The position numbers were made by a program, and so were the translations under genes. From Paenibacillus sedimenti (lineage in GTDB: Bacteria; Bacillota; Bacilli; Paenibacillales; NBRC-103111), in contig NZ_JACVVD010000006.1 of the NCBI RefSeq assembly GCF_014534655.1, positions 248,001 through 312,000 of the forward strand: a stretch of DNA of 64,000 nucleotides, in the 5' to 3' direction. Positions 51,300 to 58,762 of the stretch are shown here, piece by piece. The notes under the pieces were generated by a model that saw nothing but the letters and a program-made list of their open reading frames with translations, did not search any database and was not told the DNA's origin. Each line of letters opens with the position of its first letter. Positions within the stretch are counted from its first letter, which is position 1.

Positions 51300-51689
51300 T
51301 CAATTCTCTATATCATTCAAAAGTTTACCGGCATTCCGCCCGGCTTGACGAAAGATTTGGTCCAGACTGAAGTTGTTCTGGCTGATAGCAGCCGGTTCAA
51401 CTATAGATTCATGGTCTCCCTGATCTTCGAAAGATCCTGTTAGATCAACAGCCGTTTCATCCAGATACGATCCGCTGTCATTAGCCATAGCATCCCTTTC
51501 GGATAAAGCCGTGATAGCGCGGTCCTGGAGAATATATCTGGTCAAAATATCCATGATGCCATGGCTAAACATCCCGTCTGCTTTCAATTGGTTCATATAA
51601 TCGATAACCTCTGGCCGCGTGTCGGTAGGGATATAAAGGGTCACATCCTTGCCCGGACTTACCAAAACCGTCGATCTCCGTTTCTTCAA
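51300..51689 (-). CDS. ParR-like small DNA-binding adaptor
   Basis: 129 residues. The N-terminal third has the pattern of a ribbon-helix-helix: a beta strand (DVTLYIPTD), then helices RPEVIDYMNQLKADG and SHGIMDILTRYILQ. The C-terminal part is acidic and disordered with a final helix NNFSLDQIFRQAGRNAGKLLNDIEN, suitable for binding a filament. TTG start overlaps the ParM-like stop (ATTGA); GGGAG is just before it. In actin-type partition systems ParR binds centromere iterons and the filament end. No sequence match was recognised; the assignment depends on context and pattern. Confidence 0.6.
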   Translation of the reverse strand: MKKRRSTVLVSPGKDVTLYIPTDTRPEVIDYMNQLKADGMFSHGIMDILTRYILQDRAITALSERDAMANDSGSYLDETAVDLTGSFEDQGDHESIVEPAAISQNNFSLDQIFRQAGRNAGKLLNDIEN

Positions 51690-52879
51690 TCCGACCCGCT
51701 CCCACCCTCGGATCCTCTCTCGGTTTCAACGCTTGCCGCCGTTTCGACCGCATGTTTCAAGGCATGCTCCAGCAAAAAGAAAGTGCCGCGGGCATTGCGG
51801 AACTGGCTGTATGCGGAGTTATCAAAACGAATCGGCAACCCCAACTCGGCATTTAATTTCTCGATCCAAGGTTGAAGGACGATCGCGCCGCCGCCGATAA
51901 ACCAGAACTCATTGGCATAGCGGACATGCTTCCAAGAGTTACGGGCGTATTTCAGCACCTTCTCCGCCAAGATACGCATATGGCGGTTGACAAGGTTGGT
52001 CATATCAAAGGCAACCTTACCCTCTGCGTATATTTCGTATTCCTTGTTGATGAGCATAAGCGTCAGCTCCGCCGTGCTTCCGATTAGTTCCTCACCTTGA
52101 GCATTGACCTCATTCCGGATGCTTTCCAAGGCATCGTTTAGATAGATTTTGGCGCCTGTAGAATGCCGTTGATCCAGATCAAGCCCAGGTCTAAAAAAGG
52201 CGATATCCATATCCACACCGCCAACATCCGCTATACCAAAACCTTTGTGCGACAACTGTGTCTTTGAAGTGGCTTCCATGTCATAAACACCGGACACATC
52301 ATCAATGCTGATTCCGGTTGGGAGCGCGAACTCCATTTCAACGGTCACACCTTTAAATAAAGGGGTCGTCACAAACGTGATGGAATGAACGCCCCCCGTT
52401 ATTTTTTGTGCAAATTCTTCACTGAATTTGGTGATCTCTCGGATCGGCAGTCCCGTACCTAAGTTCACCGCAGCCTTAATACGATTCTTGCCGCGTTTAA
52501 TAGCATCCTCATGTTTGGTGGTAATCGCATAAGCTGCTGCCGTCAGGAGGGTAACCATCGTCTCAGGTCGCTGAGCTTTCTTTTGTACCGCTTTATCGCC
52601 AACGATTTCATGAACGATACCTTCGTCACCGATCGCCAAGTTACCTACATAGACGTGACGGTATTGCTCCATATCAATCGCAGGCGATGTGATCAGAACA
52701 TCCAGGAAATCCAAAGGATCTCCTTGTTCCATCAGTAAAAAACGTTCCCCAAACGGTTGTGCCACCACATTAGGAAAAATAAAACTGTTATTCAAGTCAT
52801 CATAAATGCCTTTGATATGACTACTGCCGTTATCAATGGATAAATCAATGGTTGTGGTAAGAATATCGTGCTTGGCCAT
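51686..52879 (-). CDS. ParM/StbA-like bacterial actin
   Basis: 397 residues with the actin-fold nucleotide motifs: phosphate-1 IDNGSSHIKG (15-24), phosphate-2 GIADVGGVDMDIAF (about 215-228) and adenosine motif FIGGGAIVL (about 327-335). Size and layout match Alp/ParM proteins of Firmicute plasmids, which polymerise with ATP and push plasmid copies apart. The ATG at 52879 is 8 bases after GAGAGG; the earlier start has no SD. The gene is followed without gap by a ParR-like gene, and an iteron array lies about 110 bases upstream, giving the usual centromere-parM-parR order. Confidence 0.85.
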   Translation of the reverse strand: MAKHDILTTTIDLSIDNGSSHIKGIYDDLNNSFIFPNVVAQPFGERFLLMEQGDPLDFLDVLITSPAIDMEQYRHVYVGNLAIGDEGIVHEIVGDKAVQKKAQRPETMVTLLTAAAYAITTKHEDAIKRGKNRIKAAVNLGTGLPIREITKFSEEFAQKITGGVHSITFVTTPLFKGVTVEMEFALPTGISIDDVSGVYDMEATSKTQLSHKGFGIADVGGVDMDIAFFRPGLDLDQRHSTGAKIYLNDALESIRNEVNAQGEELIGSTAELTLMLINKEYEIYAEGKVAFDMTNLVNRHMRILAEKVLKYARNSWKHVRYANEFWFIGGGAIVLQPWIEKLNAELGLPIRFDNSAYSQFRNARGTFFLLEHALKHAVETAASVETERGSEGGSGSD

Positions 52880-52989
52880 GTCTATTTCCTCTCCCAACCT
52901 ATCTGAGTTAGTATACAAGGTTCGATGAGTGGTATGAATTTGGGAGGGTTATTAGAAGTTTTTAACATTATTGTTTAGAGGGAGGCAAT

Positions 52990-53074
52990 AAAGTTTAACA
53001 TTTAAAGTTTAAGGTTTGAAGCTTAACATTCACGTTTAAATCTTAAACTTTAAAGCTTAAAGTTTAAAGTTTAG
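52990..53074. repeat. AAAGTTTAA iteron array, candidate centromere (parC)
   Basis: At least eight nine-base units AAAG(T/C)TTAA or near variants within 85 bases, at 52990, 53004, 53018, 53033, 53043 (inverted), 53052, 53059 and 53066; spacing is mostly 7-16 bases. It lies between the Crp/Fnr gene and the ParM-like gene, where partition centromeres of type II systems lie. Confidence 0.7.
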
Positions 53075-53120
53075 TTCCAATCTGGGCATGTTTTTCTCCT
53101 ACTGGAGAAACAAGGCTTCA

Positions 53121-53849
53121 TCATTTAGAAGCTTGCAAAGCCGTTTTCAAACTCTCGGGTTGTATCGATAAGGACCTTCGAGAACCTGACTTTTTCACGA
53201 TACCTTCCGCAGCGAACTCATTGATTAAATGCGTTACGGTTTCACGTATGCTTCCCAACATGCTGGCTAACTCTTCGTGCGTAAGTTTCACATTAAGATC
53301 CAGCCAAACCGCATCTCCCTTTCCACCCTCGGCTATAGGTGAACGTACTCCGAATTTTTGTGAAAGTTTGTATAATAAAAAAAGCAGGCGCTTTCTTACA
53401 CTGCCATATGCCAAATGTTCAAGCATCTCTTGAACTTCCCTTAGGCGAGAGGATACAATTTCTATAAATTTTAAAGCCATCACCGGCCTTTCTCGAATCA
53501 AATCTTTAAACTGTTCATTGTCAATGGTGCAGATGACGGAGTCCTCCAGCGTTTCAGCGTATGTATTATCAGACCCTGTCGTGAAGGACCCGATTTCACC
53601 AAACAGATGGCCTGCGCCCAACACGTCAAGTGTAAGCTCTTTACCGTCTTCCGTTAGCTTATATAAACGAACCGTCCCCGATTTTACTAAATATAAGAGC
53701 TTTTGATCCATATGGGGGGACGCGATGACGCTCCCTTTTTTGATAATATTCATAGGGGTAACGGGTTCAAGCCGCTTTAATTCTTCCATGGTCATCCCTT
53801 GAAACAGATCAATTCTGGATAGATACTTGGCCTTATCCACATCGCTCAC
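53121..53849 (-). CDS. Crp/Fnr family transcriptional regulator
   Basis: 242 residues: cyclic-nucleotide-binding-like beta barrel (about 12-125; LFQGMTMEELKRLEPV, GTVRLYKLTEDGKELTLDVLGAGHLFGEIGSF), long dimer helix, and C-terminal HTH (about 180-235; VKLTHEELASMLGSIRETVTHLINEFAAEGIVKK). No N-terminal cysteine cluster, so not an Fe-S Fnr. AAAAAGGAG precedes the ATG. Divergent from the DoxX gene; a hairpin TTCTCC-TACT-GGAGAA (53092-53107) lies after the gene and may end it. Confidence 0.87.
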   Translation of the reverse strand: MSDVDKAKYLSRIDLFQGMTMEELKRLEPVTPMNIIKKGSVIASPHMDQKLLYLVKSGTVRLYKLTEDGKELTLDVLGAGHLFGEIGSFTTGSDNTYAETLEDSVICTIDNEQFKDLIRERPVMALKFIEIVSSRLREVQEMLEHLAYGSVRKRLLFLLYKLSQKFGVRSPIAEGGKGDAVWLDLNVKLTHEELASMLGSIRETVTHLINEFAAEGIVKKSGSRRSLSIQPESLKTALQASK

Positions 53850-53942
53850 TCCTTTTTGCTGAATGTAGTCTGCACCACATATTATAAGGTTTCAACTCGC
53901 TATACTTCTATTTGTCATTTCAAAAAGAGGAGCGTGGACGAC

Positions 53943-54284
53943 TTGAGCCTAACACTAGTCATTCTTAAATGGATTGTAATCTGTATGTTTGCTTTTTCTT
54001 CCGCAATCAAATTTTTGCGAACTAAATCGATGGTCCGGCATTGGAACGAATATCGGTACCCGATGTGGTTTATGCATGTGACGGCGATATTAGAGCTTAT
54101 CGGCTCGTTCGGCATCTTGATATCATCATGGGTCCCCGCAACGTTAATCTACGCTGCAGCCCTGCTTGCCGTGCTTATGCTTGGCGCCATTCATGCCCAT
54201 CTGGCTCGTGCCAAGCACAGTCCGTTCATGGCGATCAATGCATGCCTAATGCTTATATTATCGATTACGCTTATCGTAGCATAG
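53943..54284 (+). CDS. DoxX-like membrane protein
   Basis: 113 residues with four hydrophobic segments: LVILKWIVICMFAFSSAIKFL, WFMHVTAILELIGSFGILIS, ATLIYAAALLAVLMLGAIHAHL and AINACLMLILSITLIVA. The pattern of the DoxX-like family. The frame opens earlier, but AGAGGAG lies 10 bases before the TTG at 53943, and a GTG at 53934 is too close to the SD. Function unknown; DoxX members are linked to redox stress. Confidence 0.72.
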   Translation: MSLTLVILKWIVICMFAFSSAIKFLRTKSMVRHWNEYRYPMWFMHVTAILELIGSFGILISSWVPATLIYAAALLAVLMLGAIHAHLARAKHSPFMAINACLMLILSITLIVA

Positions 54285-54300
54285 GCACTGACGCAATATG

Positions 54301-54339
54301 CAAAAAAGGATGGTCCCCGTTGAATCCTGGAACCATCCT
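54301..54339 (-). terminator. Terminator of the acetyltransferase-racemase operon
   Basis: AGGATGGT pairs with ACCATCCT and is followed on the minus strand by TTTTTTG. Begins 13 bases after the stop of the 59-residue frame, which supports that this frame is the last gene of the operon. Confidence 0.8.
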
Positions 54340-54352
54340 CTTAAGAGTTCGT

Positions 54353-54532
54353 TTAAAACGGGTTCAATACATGGAAGAAGACGTTCGGCGGCGCCATCCG
54401 GTTATAATAACTGCACCAGCCTACACCTTTGAGCTGTAGAAATGCGTCGGCCGCGCATATACCCGAAATAAGGTTCTCCGCTGATGGCGTAAGATCGTAT
54501 CGAATTGCTGTTTTCCCGAATTTGAAAATCAC
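54353..54532 (-). CDS. 59-residue protein coupled to the racemase-like gene
   Basis: A short minus-strand frame starting at GTG in GTGATTTTC; the racemase stop TGA (54531-54529) overlaps it (GTGA). AAAAGGGG stands 4-5 bases before the GTG. Product starts MIFKFGKTAIRYDLTPSAEN and ends MAPPNVFFHVLNPF; it has two cysteines and many aromatics. It lacks a signal peptide. It ends 13 bases before the operon terminator. No family recognised. Confidence 0.6.
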   Translation of the reverse strand: MIFKFGKTAIRYDLTPSAENLISGICAADAFLQLKGVGWCSYYNRMAPPNVFFHVLNPF

Positions 54533-55209
54533 TTGTCCCCTTTTTTTTGTAACTGCAAATATCTTTCCGCATAGGACTTTAGGGTCTCCAACGGGTTCCC
54601 GATGCTGCTGTTTGTTTCTTTTTCAATTTGTCTAGCTGCATCCACCATGGATAATTGGGCTACGGAAATCGTTGTATTCTTGTCGGTTTCCAACAGATTA
54701 TGCATGTATCCGGATAAGACCTGGAGATACTCCTCTTTCAACCCCTGCATGATGAGTTCGAATGTACCCTCAATGACTTGCACTTCTACTTGCGGGGATT
54801 TTCCAAGTGCTCCGGCATGTTCTTCAAGGCGTTTCATCGTCCCTTCGACCGTGGCGGGATTCGTAAAAAGCAAGACCTGAGGCTCTTCTTGTTCGCATAT
54901 GTAGGTAAAGAAGGGCTCATCGATTTTAATAATGGGAATATTTATGGAGAGCCGGTCTTCCTGGAGCAACGCGATGTAATTCGTACAAGTGATCAGGATA
55001 GCGTCTACATTGCATTGGGCGATCCATGCGATCTGCTCTTTCACCTTGCGCTGTGCTTCCTCTAAACTAAAACTCTCGTCAGAAGTGACTCTGCCCACCA
55101 AACCAGGATCGACAAAATGAAGCAGTTCAGCGTCATAGGCAGAAAATGCCTGTTCAATATAAGCAATATTTGAATAATGAGCATGTAAGCAACCGATTCG
55201 TTTTTTCAT
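54529..55209 (-). CDS. Asp/Glu racemase superfamily protein, atypical
   Basis: 226 residues of the aspartate/glutamate racemase fold: IGCLHAHYSNIAYIEQAF at the start, and the first catalytic cysteine in VDAILITCTNYIALL (about 80). The second cysteine, expected in the C-terminal domain, is absent: that region reads TTISVAQLSMVDAA. It may therefore be a hydantoin racemase/AroM-like relative or a non-racemising member. GGAGGTT precedes the ATG. Thirty-one bases after the acetyltransferase gene and overlapping the 59-residue protein gene. Confidence 0.72.
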   Translation of the reverse strand: MKKRIGCLHAHYSNIAYIEQAFSAYDAELLHFVDPGLVGRVTSDESFSLEEAQRKVKEQIAWIAQCNVDAILITCTNYIALLQEDRLSINIPIIKIDEPFFTYICEQEEPQVLLFTNPATVEGTMKRLEEHAGALGKSPQVEVQVIEGTFELIMQGLKEEYLQVLSGYMHNLLETDKNTTISVAQLSMVDAARQIEKETNSSIGNPLETLKSYAERYLQLQKKGDK

Positions 55210-55240
55210 AAAACTTCTAACCTCCGATAGGTATGTTTTA

Positions 55241-56008
55241 CTAGTTTACCTTGATATTTAATAATCGGGTCCTCGTAACCATGCCCGCACTTTCTAAAGT
55301 CCGTTTGGATGACTCGTTGTAATACCAGCATCCGCTGATCGGTGTTAACGCGTGGTCGTAACACCACGTTTTTAATTTAAGAATGATATTTCGCCCAATG
55401 CCTTGCCTTCTATGGACTTCATTCGTAAACATGCCTATACTCGCCACTCCCTCAAGCATGCTGCTTTTTTCAAAGACTCCGATTCCAAGTAAGACGGACC
55501 CTCGATAATAGGTGAAGAGTTCTCCGTTCTCAATCCTTCTTTCATACTGATCAAGAAAATCCCCGCATATTTGCTGTATGTGCAAGAGATCCTCCAAGCC
55601 GGCAGGGCTAAAACGATCTTCTTTACATGCGTCATCCTCCGGTATATGAACCCGACTGTCTTGAAAAAAGTACGCCTGCTTGGTAATGGTAAAGTCTTTA
55701 TCTAAAGCTAAGCTTATGAACAGTTCATCACAAGTCGGAACGAAAAGAGCTTTCACTTCATGATCGGCAATTACCCGATCAAAAAGCTCTTGAGCATGCT
55801 TTTGATAGGATGGACGGATGAAAAATTGAGTCAGCAGCCGATTATTGTGAATCGCATAATAACCGACTTCTTCCTGCTCATCAAGAACCATATAAAACGT
55901 AGATGAGCGAATATGCTCTTCCAAAAAAGAATCAAAAGGCGAAGATAACGTACGGATATATGCTTGAATGTGATGCTGCACTTCATGAATAAGACATTCT
56001 TTGATCAT
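55241..56008 (-). CDS. GNAT family N-acetyltransferase
   Basis: 255 residues. The C-terminal half is a GNAT domain: SVLLGIGVFEKSSMLEGVASIGMFTNEVHRRQGIGRNIILKLKTWCYDHALTPISGCWYYNESSKRTLESAGM, with the acetyl-CoA loop RRQGIGRN. The N-terminal half (about 1-130) is a degenerate GNAT-like domain. Start ATG at 56008 follows GAGAGGGTGG. First gene of an operon with the racemase-like protein and the 59-residue protein. Substrate unknown. Confidence 0.8.
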   Translation of the reverse strand: MIKECLIHEVQHHIQAYIRTLSSPFDSFLEEHIRSSTFYMVLDEQEEVGYYAIHNNRLLTQFFIRPSYQKHAQELFDRVIADHEVKALFVPTCDELFISLALDKDFTITKQAYFFQDSRVHIPEDDACKEDRFSPAGLEDLLHIQQICGDFLDQYERRIENGELFTYYRGSVLLGIGVFEKSSMLEGVASIGMFTNEVHRRQGIGRNIILKLKTWCYDHALTPISGCWYYNESSKRTLESAGMVTRTRLLNIKVN

Positions 56009-56269
56009 CAACCGGACCACCCTCTCACGATATTCACATTCAACATAGCGCAAACCGGATATCATGATCAATGGAGAGTATGGCTATAGTTATTTTGGAT
56101 CTACGATGGCAAGCGTGTTGCAAACTCATTCGGTATATTAAAACCGCAATTATATCTTTTTTACAAACTCCGATTTTAATTTCATAGCTCCAAATCCATC
56201 AATTTTGCAGTCAATATCATGATCTCCATCGATCAAACGAATATTTTATAAAACTTATTCGGGTCTTGT
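56009..56269. other. Intergenic stretch
   Basis: No gene or regulatory motif was recognised. Confidence 0.3.
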
Positions 56270-56569
56270 TCATCTGGAGTTTTCAATAACGCTATAATGC
56301 TTCATCTCTAAGATCGCATTAAAGAAGGGTTTAACCAAGGCGAAGAAAGGCTGAAACTCAGGTCCCGCTCTAAACCCTTTCATATGCCCCTCTACCGAAT
56401 CCCACTCTATTCTGACGATAAAATGACCAGGTTCCTCGATGCCTTGTACGACTTCGTAAGACAAACAATGCGTAGAGCGTTTTAAATACGTCCCGGCCTC
56501 TTTATACGCTTGGATAAAATGCTCTACTGATTCTGATGCGATGTCATACCGAATGATTTCCACGACCAT
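56270..56569 (-). CDS. Antibiotic biosynthesis monooxygenase (ABM) domain protein
   Basis: 99 residues, a whole ABM dimeric alpha/beta barrel: VVEIIRYDIASESVEHFIQAYKEAGTYLKRSTHCLSYEVVQGIEEPGHFIVRIEWDSVEGHMKGF. The HFIVRIEWDS strand is conserved in ABM proteins. Small monooxygenases of this type handle quinones or heme without a cofactor; substrate unknown. GGAGGATATCCC lies before the ATG. A broken HxlR regulator lies immediately upstream. Confidence 0.8.
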   Translation of the reverse strand: MVVEIIRYDIASESVEHFIQAYKEAGTYLKRSTHCLSYEVVQGIEEPGHFIVRIEWDSVEGHMKGFRAGPEFQPFFALVKPFFNAILEMKHYSVIENSR

Positions 56570-56687
56570 GGGATATCCTCCTTCATAATATCTTTCAAAC
56601 CTTTCGATTCTCCAAAATTATACAGTTCCTAACCATGGCCAACAATATGGCACATTATTGTTCGTTAAACTTCACCTTGGCTGCCGA

Positions 56688-56930
56688 CTATCCGTCAGAA
56701 GCCTCCAACGACCTCACTTGCAAGTCGAATTCTTTCATTCGCCGTTTGCCCCATTCGCACAAGAACACAAGAATCGGCTCAACGCCCTTGCCATACTCGG
56801 TAAGAGAATATTCGACTCTTCTAAGTCGTTCGTCATACACGGTCCTTTCAATCAAACCATCCCGCTCCAACTCCTTCAATTGAAGGGTCAATATTCGCTG
56901 TGTAATATGCGGTATCAGTGGCTATCACCA
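56688..56930 (-). pseudogene. 5'-truncated HxlR family regulator
   Basis: The readable part starts with PHITQRILTLQLKELERDGLIERTVYDERLRRVEYSLTEYGKGVEPILVFLCEWGKRRMKEF, the second half of an HxlR winged helix. The N-terminal CPxxxxxxxIGGKWK part is missing: upstream of about 56930 the frame has stops and the DNA has another character. A TTG preceded by no SD remains as the only start. The break joins the regulator to the DNA in front of the SDR gene, so a deletion or rearrangement is likely. Confidence 0.7.
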
Positions 56931-57008
56931 CAAATTGAAAATGGGCATATATTGATGGTATCCAACTTCCAAATACAATAATTGAGTTTAACCAAAAGGG
57001 GATTGTAT

Positions 57009-57107
57009 ATGATGAAATCTAAATATGGAAGCTACTCCAAATGCCAAGAAGTACCTATTTTCCACCCGCCACAATATCAGCCTTAGCAGCCCGGAATTGA
57101 ATCCATC
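57009..57107 (+). other. N-terminal extension of the SDR, cut off by an amber codon
   Basis: The frame from ATG at 57009 (AAAAGGGG 7 bases before it) gives 25 codons ending in FHPPQYQP, then TAG (57084-57086), then QPGIESIMIPRP in the same frame into the SDR. SDRs of this type in Bacillus normally carry such an extension (FPxQHQxxQPGIESxMxPxP), so a CAG-to-TAG change probably split one gene. Confidence 0.65.
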
Positions 57108-57902
57108 ATGATTCCAAGACCCATTTCCGAAAAGCCTACATATCTCGGATCCGGAAAGTTAATCGACAAAGTGGCGATTATCACTGGTGGAGACAGCGGA
57201 ATAGGGAGAGCGGTATCGTATGCTTATGCCAAGGAAGGAGCAGACATCGTCATTGTTTATTACAATGAACATGGCGATGCCGAGGAGACGCGGAATAGAG
57301 TGCAGGAGCTGGGGCAACGGTGCTTGACGATCGCCGGGGATATCGGTGATGAAGAATTTTGCAGGCAGATCGTGGATCAAACAGTAAGCACATTCGGGCG
57401 AATCGATATTTTGGTCAATAATGCAGCCGTGCAATTTTATCAATCCAGCATCGAACACATTACGCGAGAACAACTTGAACTTACGTTTCGAACCAATATT
57501 TTTGCCATGTTTTATCTCACCAAAGCGGTTCTCCCCTACTTTAAACCAGGAAGTGCGATCATCAATACCAGTTCCGCTACTTCAACAAGAGGCTTTAAAG
57601 AATTAATTGATTATTCGGCAACCAAAGGTGCTATCAGCACGTTTACCCGTTCCTTGGCATTATCACTCATTGATCGTGAAATCCGTGTTAATGCTGTTGC
57701 CCCCGGAGCAACGTGGACTCCCCTTGTTCCGGCATCATTGCCGCCAGATTATTATATGTCTGCCGGTTATAATAATCCCATTAAACGGGGAGGCGAGCCT
57801 ACGGAGCTTGCACCGGCTTACGTATACTTAGCTTCTGATGACTCCTCCTATGTGGTCGGGCAAGTTATACATGTAAACGGCGGTGAGTACTTCAGTCAAT
57901 AA
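57108..57902 (+). CDS. Short-chain dehydrogenase/reductase (general stress SDR type)
   Basis: 264 residues from the first ATG after the amber codon. SDR motifs: nucleotide binding ITGGDSGIGRAV (about 26-37), NNAAVQ, catalytic serine in INTSSAT (about 150) and Tyr-x3-Lys in DYSATKG (about 166-172), plus VNGGEYFSQ at the end. NAD(P)-dependent alcohol/sugar oxidoreductase; related to Bacillus YhdF/GSP39-type proteins. The catalytic domain is complete, so translation could restart at 57108, although no good SD is there. Followed by a ThuA-like gene. Confidence 0.85.
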   Translation: MIPRPISEKPTYLGSGKLIDKVAIITGGDSGIGRAVSYAYAKEGADIVIVYYNEHGDAEETRNRVQELGQRCLTIAGDIGDEEFCRQIVDQTVSTFGRIDILVNNAAVQFYQSSIEHITREQLELTFRTNIFAMFYLTKAVLPYFKPGSAIINTSSATSTRGFKELIDYSATKGAISTFTRSLALSLIDREIRVNAVAPGATWTPLVPASLPPDYYMSAGYNNPIKRGGEPTELAPAYVYLASDDSSYVVGQVIHVNGGEYFSQ

Positions 57903-57958
57903 AACTCTATCGATGAGAGCGCCACAATTTGTTTTGGCGCAACGGAGGAAGAATCCTA

Positions 57959-58669
57959 ATGAAAAATCATTCTTTAATAATTAATATAAACTCGCAACCA
58001 ACCCGAAATGGTTATCGCAAGCACAAAAAGGCGTTAATCATACAAGGAGGATATCAGCCGCATAAACCAAAAGAAATTGCAGCGATTCTGGCGGAATTAC
58101 TGCGTCAGGAAAACTTTGAGGTGGAAATTTCGGATACATTGGACATTTTGCTTGACCGGGAGAAATTAATGCGGACGGATTTGATCGTTCCCGATTGGAC
58201 GCTGGGAACGATCACGCAAGAACAATTGCGTTCCTTCCTTGACGCTGTCAACAACGGAACCGGTGTGGCCGGGATGCATGGCGGTATGGGAGACGCGTTT
58301 CGCTGCGAAATCGAATACCAGCTCATGGTAGGGGGACAATTTGTCGCTCATCCCGGAGAAGCGGGAGTAACCTACCAGGTCCACATTTGCAATCGGGATC
58401 ACCCAATAATGGCAGGAATTCGTGATTTTACCGTTACTTCCGAGCAATACTACATGCTTGTCGACCCGGCCAACGAAGTGCTTGCAACCACTTTATTCAA
58501 AGTGCATCCCCCGGAAGTTTGGAGAGAAGTGGTCATGCCCGTCGTATGGACAAAAAAATACGGAAGAGGCCGGGTTTTTTATTGTTCTTTAGGACACTCT
58601 TTGGACGTTGTCACCATGCCAGAAGTTCTGACAATGATGAAACGGGGAATGGTTTGGGCTGCCCGATGA
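57959..58669 (+). CDS. ThuA-like trehalose-utilisation family protein
   Basis: 236 residues of the ThuA/glutamine-amidotransferase-like fold: KALIIQGGYQPHKPKEIAAILAELLRQENFEVEISDTLDILLD, GVAGMHGGMGDAFRCEIEYQLMVGGQFVAHPGE, ITVTSEQYYMLVDPANEVLATT and VVMPVVWTKKYGRGRVFYCSLGHSLDVV. In rhizobia ThuA, with the Gfo/Idh-type ThuB, forms 3-keto-trehalose; most others lack a known activity. GGAGGAAG precedes the ATG at 57959. Fifty-six bases after the SDR and 93 before the LysM-GMC gene, so probably one operon. Confidence 0.85.
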   Translation: MKNHSLIININSQPTRNGYRKHKKALIIQGGYQPHKPKEIAAILAELLRQENFEVEISDTLDILLDREKLMRTDLIVPDWTLGTITQEQLRSFLDAVNNGTGVAGMHGGMGDAFRCEIEYQLMVGGQFVAHPGEAGVTYQVHICNRDHPIMAGIRDFTVTSEQYYMLVDPANEVLATTLFKVHPPEVWREVVMPVVWTKKYGRGRVFYCSLGHSLDVVTMPEVLTMMKRGMVWAAR

Positions 58670-58762
58670 ATGATCCGATCCGACAAGATTTGGCAAACAA
58701 AAAAAGCTGGATACTCTGTAGCGGCCGTAAGGTACAGAAGCAGCTCGAAAGGAAGTGATCGA

